A DNA stretch of 64,000 nucleotides from Parerythrobacter lutipelagi. GTDB taxonomy: Bacteria; Pseudomonadota; Alphaproteobacteria; Sphingomonadales; Sphingomonadaceae. Made by a program: the position numbers and the translations under genes. Position 1 is the first letter of the stretch, and each line of letters opens with the position of its first letter. Under the pieces are notes generated by a model that worked only from the letters and a program-made list of their open reading frames with translations, was not told the origin of the DNA and did no database searches. The DNA lies in contig NZ_SKCJ01000002.1 in assembly GCF_005434975.1 (NCBI RefSeq), positions 620,001-684,000 on the forward strand, given 5' to 3'. Below, in pieces: positions 18,809 to 27,977 of the stretch.

Positions 18809-21115
18809 TCACCCAGCTACCGTCACAAAGCTGTCGATCACCCGCTTCTCGCCCGCCTGCTCGAATTCGATGGTCAGCTTGTTGCCCTCCTGATCGGTCA
18901 CTGTGCCATAGCCGAATTTGTCGTGAAATACGCGCGCGCCCACGGCGATGTCGGCGCGGGGTTTGGCGGCGAAGCTGGCGGCGCTGCGGCGGCTTTCCTT
19001 CACCACAGCCTGCTTGGTTTCATAGCCTGAGCTGAGCGCGCGTTGCCAGCCGGGGCCGCGCGCGTCGCTGCGGCCGGGGCGGTCGCGGGCGACGTGGGCG
19101 AAGGGATCGTCGCTCTCGCTCCAATTCGCTTGCCACAGCGACTTGCCGCCGGTCAGGGTGGTTTCGCTGTCGACATGTTCGTCCGGAAGCTCGGCGATGA
19201 AGCGGCTCGGGATGCTGCTGGTCCACTGGCCGTAAATGCGGCGGTTGGCGGCGTGCAGGATGGTGCAATGGCGCTTCGCGCGGGTGATCGCGACATAGGC
19301 CAGGCGGCGTTCTTCCTCCAGGCTGGCCAATCCGCCTTCGTCGAGCGAGCGCTGGCTGGGGAACACGCCCTCTTCCCAGCCCGGCAGGAAGACATTGTCG
19401 AATTCCAGCCCTTTCGCCGCGTGCATGGTCATGATGGTGACCTTCTCGTCATCGGGCGAGGCGTCGTTGTCCATCACCAGCGCGACATGTTCGAGGAAAT
19501 CGCCGAGCGTCTCGTATTCTTCCATCGCGCGGGCAAGTTCGCCAAGGTTTTCGGCTCGGCCCTTGGCTTCCGCGCTTTTCTCCGCTTCGAGCATGGCGTT
19601 GTAGCCGGTCTCGTCCAGCACGGTGCGCAGCAGTTCAGCGGGCGTCACGCCATTTGCCATTTCGCGCCAGTTGAGGAAATTGCGCATCAACGCGGCAATC
19701 GTGTTGGATGCACGCGCCGGCAACTCGTCGCTATCCGCGAGTTGCAGGGATGCAGCGGCAAGCGGCAGGCCGACGCGGCGCGCATGCTGGTGCATCTTCT
19801 CCAGCGTTTTCGCGCCGAGACCGCGCTTGGGCTGGTTGTAAATCCGCTCGAAAGCGAGGTCGTCCTGCGGCTGGGCGATGACCCGCAGATAGGCGAGGGC
19901 ATCGCGCACTTCGGCACGCTCGTAGAAACGGAAGCCGCCGATGATGCGGTAATTGATCCCGATCTGAATGAACCGGTCTTCGAATTCGCGCGTCTGGTAT
20001 TGCGCGCGCACGAGGATGGCGACCTGGTTGAGGTCCGCGCCCTGTCCTTCCAGCCGCTCGATCGCTTCGCCGACCCGGCGTGCTTCTTCGGGCCCGTCCC
20101 ACACCCCGATGATCTTGACCTTGTCGCCGCCGTCCGCCTCGGTCCACAGCGTCTTGTCGTGGCGTGTGGTGTTCTCGCGGATCAGGCCGCTGGCTGCGCC
20201 AAGAATATGCGGGGTGGAGCGGTAATTCTGCTCCAGCTTGACCACCACCGCGCCGGGAAAGTCCTTTTCGAACCGCAGGATGTTGGCCACTTCCGCCCCG
20301 CGCCACGAATAGATCGATTGATCGTCATCCCCCACCACGCAGATGTTCTTGCGGTCCTGCGCCAGCAGCCGCAGCCACAGGTACTGAACGGCGTTGGTGT
20401 CCTGATATTCGTCCACCAAGACATATTTGAAGCGTTTCTGGTACTGCGCCAGAATCTCGCGGTTCTTGCGGAAGATGTTGAGCATATGCAGCATCAGATC
20501 GCCGAAATCGCAGGCGTTGAGCGCTTTCATCCGGTCCTGATACAGCTGGTAAAACTTCTGGCCTTGGCCGTTGGCGTAGCTTTCATTGTCGACCGCATCG
20601 AGATCGCCCGGATTGAGCCCGCGGTTCTTCCACCCGTCGATGAGTCCGGCGAGCTGGCGCGGAGGCCAGCGCTTTTCGTCGAGGTCATTATCCCTGATCA
20701 GCTGTTTGAGCAGGCGCAGCTGATCGTCGGTGTCGATAATGGTGTAATTGCTCTCCAGCCCGACCAGTTCGGCATGGCGGCGCAGCATCTTCGCGCAGAT
20801 CGAATGGAATGTGCCAAGCCACGGCATTCCTTCGACCGCGTCCCCGATATGCTGGCCGACCCGGTGACGCATTTCGCGCGCGGCCTTGTTGGTGAAGGTT
20901 ACGCACAGAATCTCGCTCGGCCAGGCGAGCCGCATGGCGACCAGATGGGCCAGCCGTGCAGTCAGCGCGGCGGTCTTGCCGGTGCCAGCGCCCGCCAGCA
21001 TCAAGACCGGTCCTTCCGTGGTTAGCACAGCCTGCTGCTGCGGCGGATTAAGCCGCGCGGCATAGGCGGGAACGCGCTCGTCAGGGGCGGTCGATGGGGT
21101 GGGCAGGTCAGTCAT
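18809..21115 (-). CDS. uvrD: ATP-dependent DNA helicase UvrD/PcrA
   Basis: UvrD is a superfamily 1A 3'-5' helicase for nucleotide excision repair, mismatch repair and clearing of RecA filaments. The protein has 768 residues. It shows motif I GAGTGKTAALTARLAHL (about residue 42 on), motif II VDEYQDTNAVQY, motif III GDDDQSIYSWRGA, motif IV LEQNYRSTP, motif V TMHAAKGLEFDNVFLPG and motif VI RRLAYVAITRAK. The C-terminus holds a short Tudor-like segment (GARVFHDKFGYGTV), which binds RNA polymerase in related proteins. It is a single-gene unit upstream of the TIR gene, with no sign of disruption. Confidence 0.97.
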   Translation of the reverse strand: MTDLPTPSTAPDERVPAYAARLNPPQQQAVLTTEGPVLMLAGAGTGKTAALTARLAHLVAMRLAWPSEILCVTFTNKAAREMRHRVGQHIGDAVEGMPWLGTFHSICAKMLRRHAELVGLESNYTIIDTDDQLRLLKQLIRDNDLDEKRWPPRQLAGLIDGWKNRGLNPGDLDAVDNESYANGQGQKFYQLYQDRMKALNACDFGDLMLHMLNIFRKNREILAQYQKRFKYVLVDEYQDTNAVQYLWLRLLAQDRKNICVVGDDDQSIYSWRGAEVANILRFEKDFPGAVVVKLEQNYRSTPHILGAASGLIRENTTRHDKTLWTEADGGDKVKIIGVWDGPEEARRVGEAIERLEGQGADLNQVAILVRAQYQTREFEDRFIQIGINYRIIGGFRFYERAEVRDALAYLRVIAQPQDDLAFERIYNQPKRGLGAKTLEKMHQHARRVGLPLAAASLQLADSDELPARASNTIAALMRNFLNWREMANGVTPAELLRTVLDETGYNAMLEAEKSAEAKGRAENLGELARAMEEYETLGDFLEHVALVMDNDASPDDEKVTIMTMHAAKGLEFDNVFLPGWEEGVFPSQRSLDEGGLASLEEERRLAYVAITRAKRHCTILHAANRRIYGQWTSSIPSRFIAELPDEHVDSETTLTGGKSLWQANWSESDDPFAHVARDRPGRSDARGPGWQRALSSGYETKQAVVKESRRSAASFAAKPRADIAVGARVFHDKFGYGTVTDQEGNKLTIEFEQAGEKRVIDSFVTVAG

Positions 21116-21189
21116 AAGGCAAGTGAACAGCTAGGGAACATCGTCTCGGGGTGCAAGGCGGGTTAGCCTGGGTGGACGCAGGCATTCTC

Positions 21190-21214
21190 GGAACCCTTGG
21201 CGGACCAAGTCATT
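21190..21214 (+). promoter_or_regulatory. Possible EcfG-like promoter (one mismatch)
   Basis: GGAAC (21190-21194) is followed after 16 bases by CATT (21211-21214), one mismatch from GGAAC-N16-CGTT. It lies about 40 bases before the ATG of the small secreted protein, a sensible distance. The spacer contains CTTGGCGGACCAAG, a short inverted repeat. Confidence 0.3.
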
Positions 21215-21252
21215 GATTGTGAAAGGATGGGTACGGAATTGGAGATACACCG

Positions 21253-21528
21253 ATGAAAAAGTTTTTTGCCGCAGTTGTCGCCACCGGCCTCACTTTCAGC
21301 GCAGGAAGTTTCGCCATGGCCAATCACCATGCGGGTGACACGATGAAACCCACGGTGGTTGAAACCAACGCACGCGGCCAAGCGACCAAAGTGGAGATCG
21401 AGGGCAAGACCTATGCCGTATGCATGTCGGACAAGCAGGACGCCTGCATCAATCCGCGCGAAGCCGGTCTCAAGTGGGGTAACCGCCCACTCAGCTACTG
21501 GCCCGGCAAGCCCGCCAGCGAAATGTAA
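21253..21528 (+). CDS. Small exported protein of unknown function
   Basis: The 91-residue protein has a clear signal peptide (MKKFFAAVVATGLTFSAGSFAMA) with likely cleavage near residue 23. The mature part, about 68 residues, carries two cysteines (YAVCMSDKQDACINPRE) that could form a disulfide, and ends in WPGKPASEM. The start is supported by TTGGAGATACACCG before the ATG. No family is recognised. Short sphingomonad periplasmic proteins of this shape are often stress-induced, which would agree with the possible EcfG-like box upstream. Confidence 0.75.
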   Translation: MKKFFAAVVATGLTFSAGSFAMANHHAGDTMKPTVVETNARGQATKVEIEGKTYAVCMSDKQDACINPREAGLKWGNRPLSYWPGKPASEM

Positions 21529-21587
21529 TTCATCACAGTTTTGTCACGCCTGCAGGCCACCGATCATGCCGCAGGATGTGGACAGGA

Positions 21588-21619
21588 GGGCGGTCGTTCC
21601 ATGGAACGGCCGCCCGTTT
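21588..21619. terminator. Bidirectional hairpin between convergent genes
   Basis: GGGCGGTCGTTCC (21588-21600) pairs with GGAACGGCCGCCC (21603-21615), one G-T pair, followed by GTTTC on the plus strand. It separates the small secreted protein gene from rsmD. Confidence 0.65.
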
Positions 21620-22161
21620 CATGTGCGGGTCAGAAGCGTCAGCTTCGCCTTGCCCACCGGGCGTCCCTTTTCGATGTCCAGACCCTTCACTGTAACGATC
21701 TCGTCGCGCGAAGTTTCTAACGCGATCCAGGTTGCATCGCCGATCCAGCCGAGCCGCAGCAACCGGTCGAGCGCGACCTGTCCGGCGCCTGTGCCATAGG
21801 GCGGGTCGAGCAGGATCAGGTCCAGCGGCTCTTTCGCCGGACCGAGCGCCATGACCGAACCAGCGCGGACATCGCTTCGGCTGCGGGCATCGAACGCGGC
21901 GAGATTCGCCCGGATCGATTTCAGCGCGTCGTCTTCCTGTTCGACGAACAGGCAGTGACCGGCGCCGCGTGACAGGGCTTCAAGCCCGAGCGCGCCCGAG
22001 CCGGCGAACAGGTCTGCCACGCGCAATTCGTCGAACGAACCCAACCGGCTGGCGAGCATGGAGAACAGCGTCTCGCGGGTACGGTCGGCGGTCGGCCGGG
22101 TCGTTTCGCCCTTGGGCGCGACAATCTTTCGCCCGCGCCATTGACCCGCAATAACCCTCAT
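21619..22161 (-). CDS. rsmD: 16S rRNA (guanine(966)-N(2))-methyltransferase
   Basis: RsmD methylates G966 of 16S rRNA during small-subunit assembly. The 180-residue protein has the family N-terminus MRVIAGQWRGRKI, the conserved RPTADRTRETLFSML, the SAM motif VADLFAGSGALGLEALSRG and the amino-methyltransferase catalytic tetrad DPPY in LILLDPPYGTG. Its ATG overlaps the stop of the upstream pseudouridine synthase gene by four bases (22158-22161), so the two rRNA-modification enzymes are translationally coupled. Confidence 0.97.
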   Translation of the reverse strand: MRVIAGQWRGRKIVAPKGETTRPTADRTRETLFSMLASRLGSFDELRVADLFAGSGALGLEALSRGAGHCLFVEQEDDALKSIRANLAAFDARSRSDVRAGSVMALGPAKEPLDLILLDPPYGTGAGQVALDRLLRLGWIGDATWIALETSRDEIVTVKGLDIEKGRPVGKAKLTLLTRT

Positions 22162-22928
22162 TTCTGCTTCAGGCTCGACCGGAAGCGGTCGAGATCACCC
22201 TTGCGGATTTCGACCGCCTGACCGCGCGGCAGATCGGACAGTTCGAACGGGCCGTAAGCGGTGCGCATCAGGCGGCTGACTTCGAGCCCGAAATGTTCAA
22301 GTACCCGGCGCACTTCGCGGTTCTTGCCTTCCGTGATGGTCATTTCGATCCACTGGTTGCGGCCCGTTCGGCGCTCCATATTGGCGTCGATCCGGCCATA
22401 CCGCATGCCGTCGATCTCGATCCCTTCGATCAGGCTCTCAAGCTGTTCCTGCGTCACATCGCCAAATGCACGCGCGCGATAGGTTCGCGGAATTCCGCTG
22501 GCGGGCAGTTCCATCTGGCGCTTCAGTCCGCCGTCATTGGTCAGCAGCAGCAAGCCCTCGGTGTTGTAGTCGAGCCGGCCGATCGGCATCACCCGGCCGG
22601 CATCCTTGGGCAAGGTGTTGCGCAAGGCATCGTAGATTGTCGGTCGCCCGGCGGGATCGCGCTCGGCCGTGATCAACCCGGTCGGCTTGTTGAATGCGAA
22701 CAGCCGGGTCCGGTCAGCCTTGCCGACGGGGTTTCCGTCGACCGTTACCCCGCGCAGCGTGGGGATGATGGTGGCGGGTGTCTCAAGGACTTTGCCATCG
22801 ATAGCCACGCGCCCGTCGGCGATCATCCGCTCGACCTCGCGGCGGCTGGCCACTCCAGCACGTGCGAGCAGCTTGGCGATGCGTTCGCCTTCGGGCCGGT
22901 CGCCGGCAAGGGGATCATATTTGGGCAT
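22158..22928 (-). CDS. rluB: rRNA pseudouridine synthase, RluB/RsuA family
   Basis: The 256-residue protein has an S4 RNA-binding domain at residues ~16-60 (RIAKLLARAGVASRREVERMI). The RsuA/RluB catalytic domain follows, with the active-site Asp in GRLDYNTEGLLLLTNDG and TEGKNREVRRVLEHFGLEVSRLMR. It isomerises a uridine in rRNA, most likely in the 23S peptidyl-transferase region if RluB. It is shorter than many alphaproteobacterial RluB proteins, which carry long disordered tails. Coupled to rsmD by an ATGA overlap. Confidence 0.9.
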   Translation of the reverse strand: MPKYDPLAGDRPEGERIAKLLARAGVASRREVERMIADGRVAIDGKVLETPATIIPTLRGVTVDGNPVGKADRTRLFAFNKPTGLITAERDPAGRPTIYDALRNTLPKDAGRVMPIGRLDYNTEGLLLLTNDGGLKRQMELPASGIPRTYRARAFGDVTQEQLESLIEGIEIDGMRYGRIDANMERRTGRNQWIEMTITEGKNREVRRVLEHFGLEVSRLMRTAYGPFELSDLPRGQAVEIRKGDLDRFRSSLKQK

Positions 22929-23080
22929 GGCGCGCGCTCTACACCGATCACAGCCGTAGCGAAAGCGGAAGCGACGGAGAGAGAAAAATCAAGTTGGCCC
23001 ACGCAGTAAGCTGCCGGGTGGCAGTCGGTCGCACGGGCAAGCCGCTTGACCGCATAAAGGGCTCATGGCTCAACATGCAG

Positions 23081-23105
23081 GGAAATAAATCCAGAAAAGT
23101 CCGTT
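23081..23105 (+). promoter_or_regulatory. EcfG (general stress response) promoter
   Basis: GGAAA (23081-23085), a 16-base spacer and CGTT (23102-23105) match the EcfG consensus GGAAC-N16/17-CGTT except for the last base of the -35. It lies 35 bases before the ATG of the PA2169-type gene, with a CAGGAG ribosome site between. Confidence 0.65.
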
Positions 23106-23140
23106 GGTTAGGCAATACTCACATTTGACAGGAGCCTACC

Positions 23141-23578
23141 ATGGCAAACGGAATTGCAACACTTCAGACCCTGACCGACACCGCGATCGATAGCGTCATC
23201 GGCTACGAAAAAGCTGCTGAAAGCGCGACAAGTGCGGGGCTTTCCCAAACGCTCCGCCAGTGCGCGACGGAACGCCGCGAAGTGGTGAATAACTTGAACA
23301 ACGAGATTTCCCGTCTCGGCGGCGACACACGTGAAGACGGTACGTTTTCCGGAAGTGTGCACCGCGTATGGACGGACATCACCACCGCATTCGGTGACAA
23401 GAACGAAAGCACGATGGAACGGGTTGAAGAAGGCGAAGATTACATCAAGGCCAAGTTCGAGACCGCGCTGGAAGACAATGAACTGGAGCCGCAGTCGCGT
23501 CAGATCGTGCAGCAGTGCTATTCCCAAGTGTGCGAAGGTGAGCGGATGAGCGATCGTCTCGCTGCTCAATTCGACTGA
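23141..23578 (+). CDS. PA2169-type four-helix-bundle protein (DUF2383)
   Basis: The 145-residue, mostly helical protein matches the PA2169/DUF2383 family of ferritin-like four-helix bundles: an N-terminal helix LQTLTDTAIDSVIGYEKAAE, a central GTFSGSVHRVWTDI turn and GEDYIKAKFETAL. The molecular function is unknown; members are commonly stress-induced in alphaproteobacteria. The ATG has a good CAGGAG site. A textbook EcfG promoter lies directly upstream, placing it in the general stress regulon with some confidence. A long hairpin follows the gene. Confidence 0.9.
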   Translation: MANGIATLQTLTDTAIDSVIGYEKAAESATSAGLSQTLRQCATERREVVNNLNNEISRLGGDTREDGTFSGSVHRVWTDITTAFGDKNESTMERVEEGEDYIKAKFETALEDNELEPQSRQIVQQCYSQVCEGERMSDRLAAQFD

Positions 23579-23600
23579 CACTCGTTCATGACCGCAAATC

Positions 23601-23636
23601 CAGAGGCCCGTCCGGTACGAACCGGGCGGGCCTCTG
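23601..23636. terminator. Long hairpin between convergent genes
   Basis: A 16-bp stem (CAGAGGCCCGTCCGGT 23601-23616 with 23621-23636, one G-T pair) around loop ACGA. No strong T-run follows in either direction, but the position between convergent genes implies a bidirectional terminator. Confidence 0.6.
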
Positions 23637-23640
23637 CACA

Positions 23641-24801
23641 TCAGTTCACCGCGCGCAAAGCTTCCTCTACCGTGAGATGGAATTTGTGAACGCCGCCTTC
23701 GAGAGTGCCTAGAGTGATTTCAGGGATCGCCCCGGTCGATAGGCCTTGCTGACCCAGTTCCGCCGCGCGGAAATCTTCGCTGGCGAAGACCCCGCCGTCG
23801 AGCAGCGCCCAGCTGCGTTCCCAGTGGTGCCGTGCCTTGTCGCTTGCGGGCGCTTCCGGGATCAGCATGAAATCTTCCACCAGCGTATGGCCCTCATCCT
23901 GCGGCATCAGCACCAGCACGTTGAGATAATCCGGGCTCGGTATGATAATCGTCGCAGGAAGCAGCTGATAGGCGAATGTCACCACGCGGCGCAGCGCGGC
24001 CATATCGGTAAGGTCGACGCTTTCCATCTCTTCCAGCCGCCCGACGGCAGAACGGTGGTGCGGCCCCACCGTGTCGCTGCACGAGCACCCATCCTTGAAA
24101 AACGGGCCGATGGTCTTCGCGTGCAGCCGGGTGACATGATAGCTTTCAAGGAAAGCATCCATGATCAGTTTCCAGTTTCCTGCGACCTCATGCGTCTTGC
24201 GGCGGAACAGCACATGGTCGCCGGTTCCGAACGCTGCGAAATCCTCCCCCAGCGATCGGGCATCACTGAAGTCGGCCCCTTCGACCGGCGCAAACCAGAT
24301 CAGACCACCGGCTTCGCAGCTGGGTAATTCAATCAGCGGCATATCGGCCTTGTCCATACCCGGAAAGGTCTCGGGGCGGGGCAGGGCAAGCAGGCGCCCG
24401 TCAACCGAATAGGTCCATGCGTGGTAGGGACAGACCAGCCGTTTCGCCTTGCACACCTCTTGGCCTTCGACCAGCCGCGTGCCGCGGTGGCGGCATACGT
24501 TGAGGAACACATGCGCCGCTCCGTCACCGTCGCGGGTGATCAGCAGCGGGCGTCCGGTCCCGTCGTGCGGCACGGCCATACCCGGCTCGGGCAACAAGGC
24601 AGAGGGGCACAGCACTTGCGGCAACCGGTCGAACAGCGCTTCTTTCTCGCGCTGCCAGTGCTGCGGGTCGGTGTAAACCGAAGCAGGGACCGTGCGGATC
24701 CCCTCAACACGGCTCGTCTCACCGCGCGCCAGCGCTTCGGCGAGCGCGAGCTGCCCGGCAGTCGGCTGTAATCTGGGGACATGCGTATCGACGGGGTTCA
24801 T
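23641..24801 (-). CDS. Rieske-type aromatic-ring/amine oxygenase, alpha subunit
   Basis: This 386-residue oxygenase subunit has the N-terminal Rieske [2Fe-2S] motif C103-x-H105...C124-x2-H127 (CRHRG; CPYHAW). The catalytic SRPBCC domain carries the mononuclear-iron ligands H222 and H227 with nearby acidic residues (MDAFLESYHVTRLH). Such proteins hydroxylate aromatic rings or N-demethylate quaternary amines using electrons from a separate reductase. No reductase or beta subunit is encoded nearby, so a partner must be supplied elsewhere. The substrate is open; resemblance to CntA/YeaW-like oxygenases is only general. Confidence 0.88.
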   Translation of the reverse strand: MNPVDTHVPRLQPTAGQLALAEALARGETSRVEGIRTVPASVYTDPQHWQREKEALFDRLPQVLCPSALLPEPGMAVPHDGTGRPLLITRDGDGAAHVFLNVCRHRGTRLVEGQEVCKAKRLVCPYHAWTYSVDGRLLALPRPETFPGMDKADMPLIELPSCEAGGLIWFAPVEGADFSDARSLGEDFAAFGTGDHVLFRRKTHEVAGNWKLIMDAFLESYHVTRLHAKTIGPFFKDGCSCSDTVGPHHRSAVGRLEEMESVDLTDMAALRRVVTFAYQLLPATIIIPSPDYLNVLVLMPQDEGHTLVEDFMLIPEAPASDKARHHWERSWALLDGGVFASEDFRAAELGQQGLSTGAIPEITLGTLEGGVHKFHLTVEEALRAVN

Positions 24802-24873
24802 CGAAGCTTTCCTATTGCCATTGACCGCGAGTAGTGTCGCAGAATTCGGGTCTCACGGGAAGGACGCTAGGGC

Positions 24874-26661
24874 ATGGCCGAAGCTGCGGCAGTGAAGAAG
24901 AAGAAACCGGGCATTCGCGAGGTCATCCGCGCACTGGGCAACCGCAAGGCGCTGTACATGCTGCTGTTCGGTTTCGCCTCCGGCCTGCCGTTATCCCTGT
25001 TCCTCGGTACGCTTTACGCGTGGCTGACCGAAGCGGAGGTGGAGCTGGAGACGATGGGCGTTTTCTCGCTCATCGGCCTCGCCTATGCGTTCCAGTTCCT
25101 GTGGTCGCCGCTGATCGACAAGGTCAACATCCCCGGCTTCGCGAAACTCGGCAAGCGCAAGCAATGGATGGTTCCGGCGCAGATCCTGCTCGGCATCATC
25201 CTTGTTGCGCTGAGCTTCAGCAATCCGACCGACAGCAATATGGGCTGGTTCAGCCTGCTCGCCGGGATCGGCGCGTTAGCCAGCGCGACTCAGGATATCG
25301 CGATCAACGCCTGGCGGATCGACGTCGCGGACGAGGTTGCCACCCTCGATATGCTCTCGACCATCTACCAGATGGGGTACCGCTTCGCCGCTCTGGTCGG
25401 CGGGGCAGGGGGCCTGATTATCGCCGCCCGGATCGGGTGGCCGCAGACCTATCTGTGGATGGGGGCGGTCCTCTTGCTGATCGGTATCGCGGGCCTGTTC
25501 GCGCCCGACCGCAAGACCGGCGATGTCGAAGACGGGCTGGCGGAAGACGAATTGATGCTGAGCCTGCGCAGGAAGGGCGAATTGCGGCCCGATATCCGCG
25601 CCAAAGCGCTGGCCGTCGTCGGCCTGCTGTGGGCGGGTGCCATCGGTGTGGTCCTGACTTTCATGTATATGTCGCTTGCCTTCGCGCCGGAGGATCGGCC
25701 CAACCCGACCGATTTCACCCTCGGCTGGGGGCCGTGGATCATTGTTGCCACTGTTGTCATTCCTGCGCTGATCGCGGGCTGGCTCGCCTCGCAAAAGGAG
25801 CGCGGTGAAAATGTGCTGGCCGAAGACGCGCCGGCGGTGGGCGGCCGGGCGTTTGCGATGGATCATCTTTACCGCGCGCTGGTGATGCCGTTGGTCGAAT
25901 TCGTCGGCCGGATGGGCTGGTCGCTGGTGCTGATCCTGTCGCTCGTGCTGACTTACCGCATCTGCGACGCAATCTGGGGGACGTTCGCTTACCCGTTCTA
26001 CCTCGGAGAACTCGCCTATACGAATGACGAAGTCGCCTTTGCATCGAAATTCTTTGGCGTGTTCGCGATCATTCTGGGGCTTGCGCTCGGCGGTTACATG
26101 CTGACCGTGATCGGGCGAATGGCAACTTTGACCATCGGTGCCTTGCTCGCCGCGCTCACCAACCTGCTTTACGCCGATATGGCCGTTGGCGGGCAGCGTA
26201 TGCAGGCGGCGAGCGATGCCATCGGTTTCACCCGGCTGATCGAGTTCCTGGCACCGTTCGGATCCGAGGGGCTGGCGCGCCTGACCTTCACGATCATGTG
26301 GGAGAACCTCGCAATCGGCATAGCGGGCGCTGCGTTCGTGGCCTGGCTCAGCTCCATCGTGTCGAAGAAATACAGCGCGGTGCAATATGCGCTGCTCTCT
26401 TCACTCACCCTGCTGGTGGGCACGCTCGGACGCGGTGCGTTGGGCAAAATGATCGAGGACCGCGGTTATTTCGATGTTTTTGTGTTCACCACACTGATCG
26501 GCTTCCTGGCGGTTGCGCTGTGCATCGCCGAATGGATCCGGGTGAAGCGTTTCGGCGCGCGATCGGGCGTGGTGACACCGGATGCGGCTGAACTTGTCTC
26601 TACGGAACCGGAGGCGATTGCCGGTGAACCGGTCGCCGCTACTCGGGAAGCTCCGCGTTGA
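24874..26661 (+). CDS. AmpG-like MFS transporter
   Basis: The 595-residue inner-membrane protein resembles AmpG permeases, which import anhydro-muropeptides for cell-wall recycling. The N-terminal half has GFASGLPLSLFLGTLYAWL and QDIAINAWRIDV, both conserved in AmpG. About 12-14 hydrophobic segments are visible, with an extended central loop around residues 200-330. GGAAGGA precedes the ATG at 24874. The last 23 bases overlap the 3' end of folC on the other strand. No amidase or beta-lactamase gene is adjacent, so muropeptide import is inferred from the family only. Confidence 0.85.
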   Translation: MAEAAAVKKKKPGIREVIRALGNRKALYMLLFGFASGLPLSLFLGTLYAWLTEAEVELETMGVFSLIGLAYAFQFLWSPLIDKVNIPGFAKLGKRKQWMVPAQILLGIILVALSFSNPTDSNMGWFSLLAGIGALASATQDIAINAWRIDVADEVATLDMLSTIYQMGYRFAALVGGAGGLIIAARIGWPQTYLWMGAVLLLIGIAGLFAPDRKTGDVEDGLAEDELMLSLRRKGELRPDIRAKALAVVGLLWAGAIGVVLTFMYMSLAFAPEDRPNPTDFTLGWGPWIIVATVVIPALIAGWLASQKERGENVLAEDAPAVGGRAFAMDHLYRALVMPLVEFVGRMGWSLVLILSLVLTYRICDAIWGTFAYPFYLGELAYTNDEVAFASKFFGVFAIILGLALGGYMLTVIGRMATLTIGALLAALTNLLYADMAVGGQRMQAASDAIGFTRLIEFLAPFGSEGLARLTFTIMWENLAIGIAGAAFVAWLSSIVSKKYSAVQYALLSSLTLLVGTLGRGALGKMIEDRGYFDVFVFTTLIGFLAVALCIAEWIRVKRFGARSGVVTPDAAELVSTEPEAIAGEPVAATREAPR

Positions 26662-27973
26662 GGCGCAGAACCTCACCCGCGAGGTAAAGCGATCCGGCGA
26701 TAAGGACGCGCTCGTTCGCTCGAGGGGGATCGTTGCGCAGCCAGTCGAATGCCTGCGTCACTCCGTCACAGGGGTAGGATCCGGAAAGCGCGAAGATATC
26801 GTTGGCGAGGCGGCACAGGTCTTTGGGATCGTGGTGTTCGTGACCGGGCACCGGGACCGCACAGAATCGTGTAACCCGGCCTTTGAACGGGGCAAAAATG
26901 CACGCAGGATCGCGGTTCTTGAGGATGCCGGATATCATCACCAGCGGACCATCGCCGGTGGATTGCGCCAGCACCGCAGCGGACTGGGCATTGTGCGCTC
27001 CGTCGAGGAGAACGGGTACTCCAACACCGCGCGTCAGCGGCCCTTCACCCAATTGCTGCAATCGCGCCGGCCAGTGCGCGTTCTGCAAGCCCTTACGGAT
27101 CGCGTCTTCCGAAATCCCCAGACCGGAAACCTGGAGCATCGCAATCGCCAGGCCGGCGTTCTCTACCTGATGCGCGCCGGATAAACCCGGACGCGGCAGA
27201 TCGAGGACCGATCCGAATTTGGAGCGGTAGTGAAGCGCACCTTGTTTCTTTTGCATGTACCAGTCGGTGTACCAGACTGCTGGTTCAACTTCCCGTACCT
27301 GCCTCTCGATAGCCCGTTCTGCCTTTGGGTCCTGCTTCAGGCACACGAACGGCACACCCGGCTTGATGATTCCGGCTTTTTCGAACGCGATTCGCGCGAT
27401 CGGATCTTTTGGCACGCCGTCTTCCGGCGCGAGCAGGAAGCGTTCGTGATCGATGCCCAGCGCGGCGATACCGCAGGCGGCGAGCACATCCGGCTCCAGC
27501 ACATTGGTCGCATCGAACCGTCCGCCCAGGCCAACTTCGACCACGCAGGCGTCAGCAGGTGTGCGGCTGAAAGCGAGGAAGGCTGCGGCGATGGTGGTCT
27601 CGAAGAAGCTCGGATTCAGCCCCTCGGCCGCATCGAGAACTTCCTCCAGCAATTCGGCCAACGGACCGTCCTCGATCAGTCTGCCCGCGAGCCGGATGCG
27701 TTCGTTGTAGCGCACGAGATGCGGGCTGGTGGTGACATGCACCCGCTTGCCGTCGGCCTCCAGCATGGCGCGCAGGAAGGCGCAGACCGAACCCTTGCCG
27801 TTGGTCCCGGCGACATGGAATACCGGCGGCAGGCGCTTGTGCGGATTGCCCAGCCGCGCGAGCAATTCGCGCGCCGTATCGAGCCCGAGCCGCCCCTGCG
27901 GCAGGCTCAGTGCTGCGAGCCGGTCAAGCTGCGCCTGGACGCGCGGGTCATCCGAGCGCCCGAAATCGCGCAT
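26639..27973 (-). CDS. folC: Bifunctional folylpolyglutamate synthase / dihydrofolate synthase
   Basis: FolC adds glutamate to dihydropteroate and to reduced folates. From the ATG at 27973 (MRDFGRSDDPRVQAQLDRL) the protein has 444 residues. It carries the P-loop VAGTNGKGSVCAFLRAML, the folate-site segment TSPHLVRYNERIR, and the Mur-ligase-like VEVGLGGRFDATNV and LLDGAHNAQS. It lies four bases after accD on the same strand, the usual alphaproteobacterial accD-folC arrangement downstream of trpBA. The 3' end overlaps the convergent AmpG-like gene by 23 bases. Confidence 0.96.
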   Translation of the reverse strand: MRDFGRSDDPRVQAQLDRLAALSLPQGRLGLDTARELLARLGNPHKRLPPVFHVAGTNGKGSVCAFLRAMLEADGKRVHVTTSPHLVRYNERIRLAGRLIEDGPLAELLEEVLDAAEGLNPSFFETTIAAAFLAFSRTPADACVVEVGLGGRFDATNVLEPDVLAACGIAALGIDHERFLLAPEDGVPKDPIARIAFEKAGIIKPGVPFVCLKQDPKAERAIERQVREVEPAVWYTDWYMQKKQGALHYRSKFGSVLDLPRPGLSGAHQVENAGLAIAMLQVSGLGISEDAIRKGLQNAHWPARLQQLGEGPLTRGVGVPVLLDGAHNAQSAAVLAQSTGDGPLVMISGILKNRDPACIFAPFKGRVTRFCAVPVPGHEHHDPKDLCRLANDIFALSGSYPCDGVTQAFDWLRNDPPRANERVLIAGSLYLAGEVLRLNAELPE

Positions 27974-27977
27974 AGGG

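Noticed and set aside
19043-21025. A 660-codon plus-strand open frame opposite uvrD
   Set aside because: Antisense shadow of uvrD with no recognisable domain; all helicase motifs lie on the minus strand.
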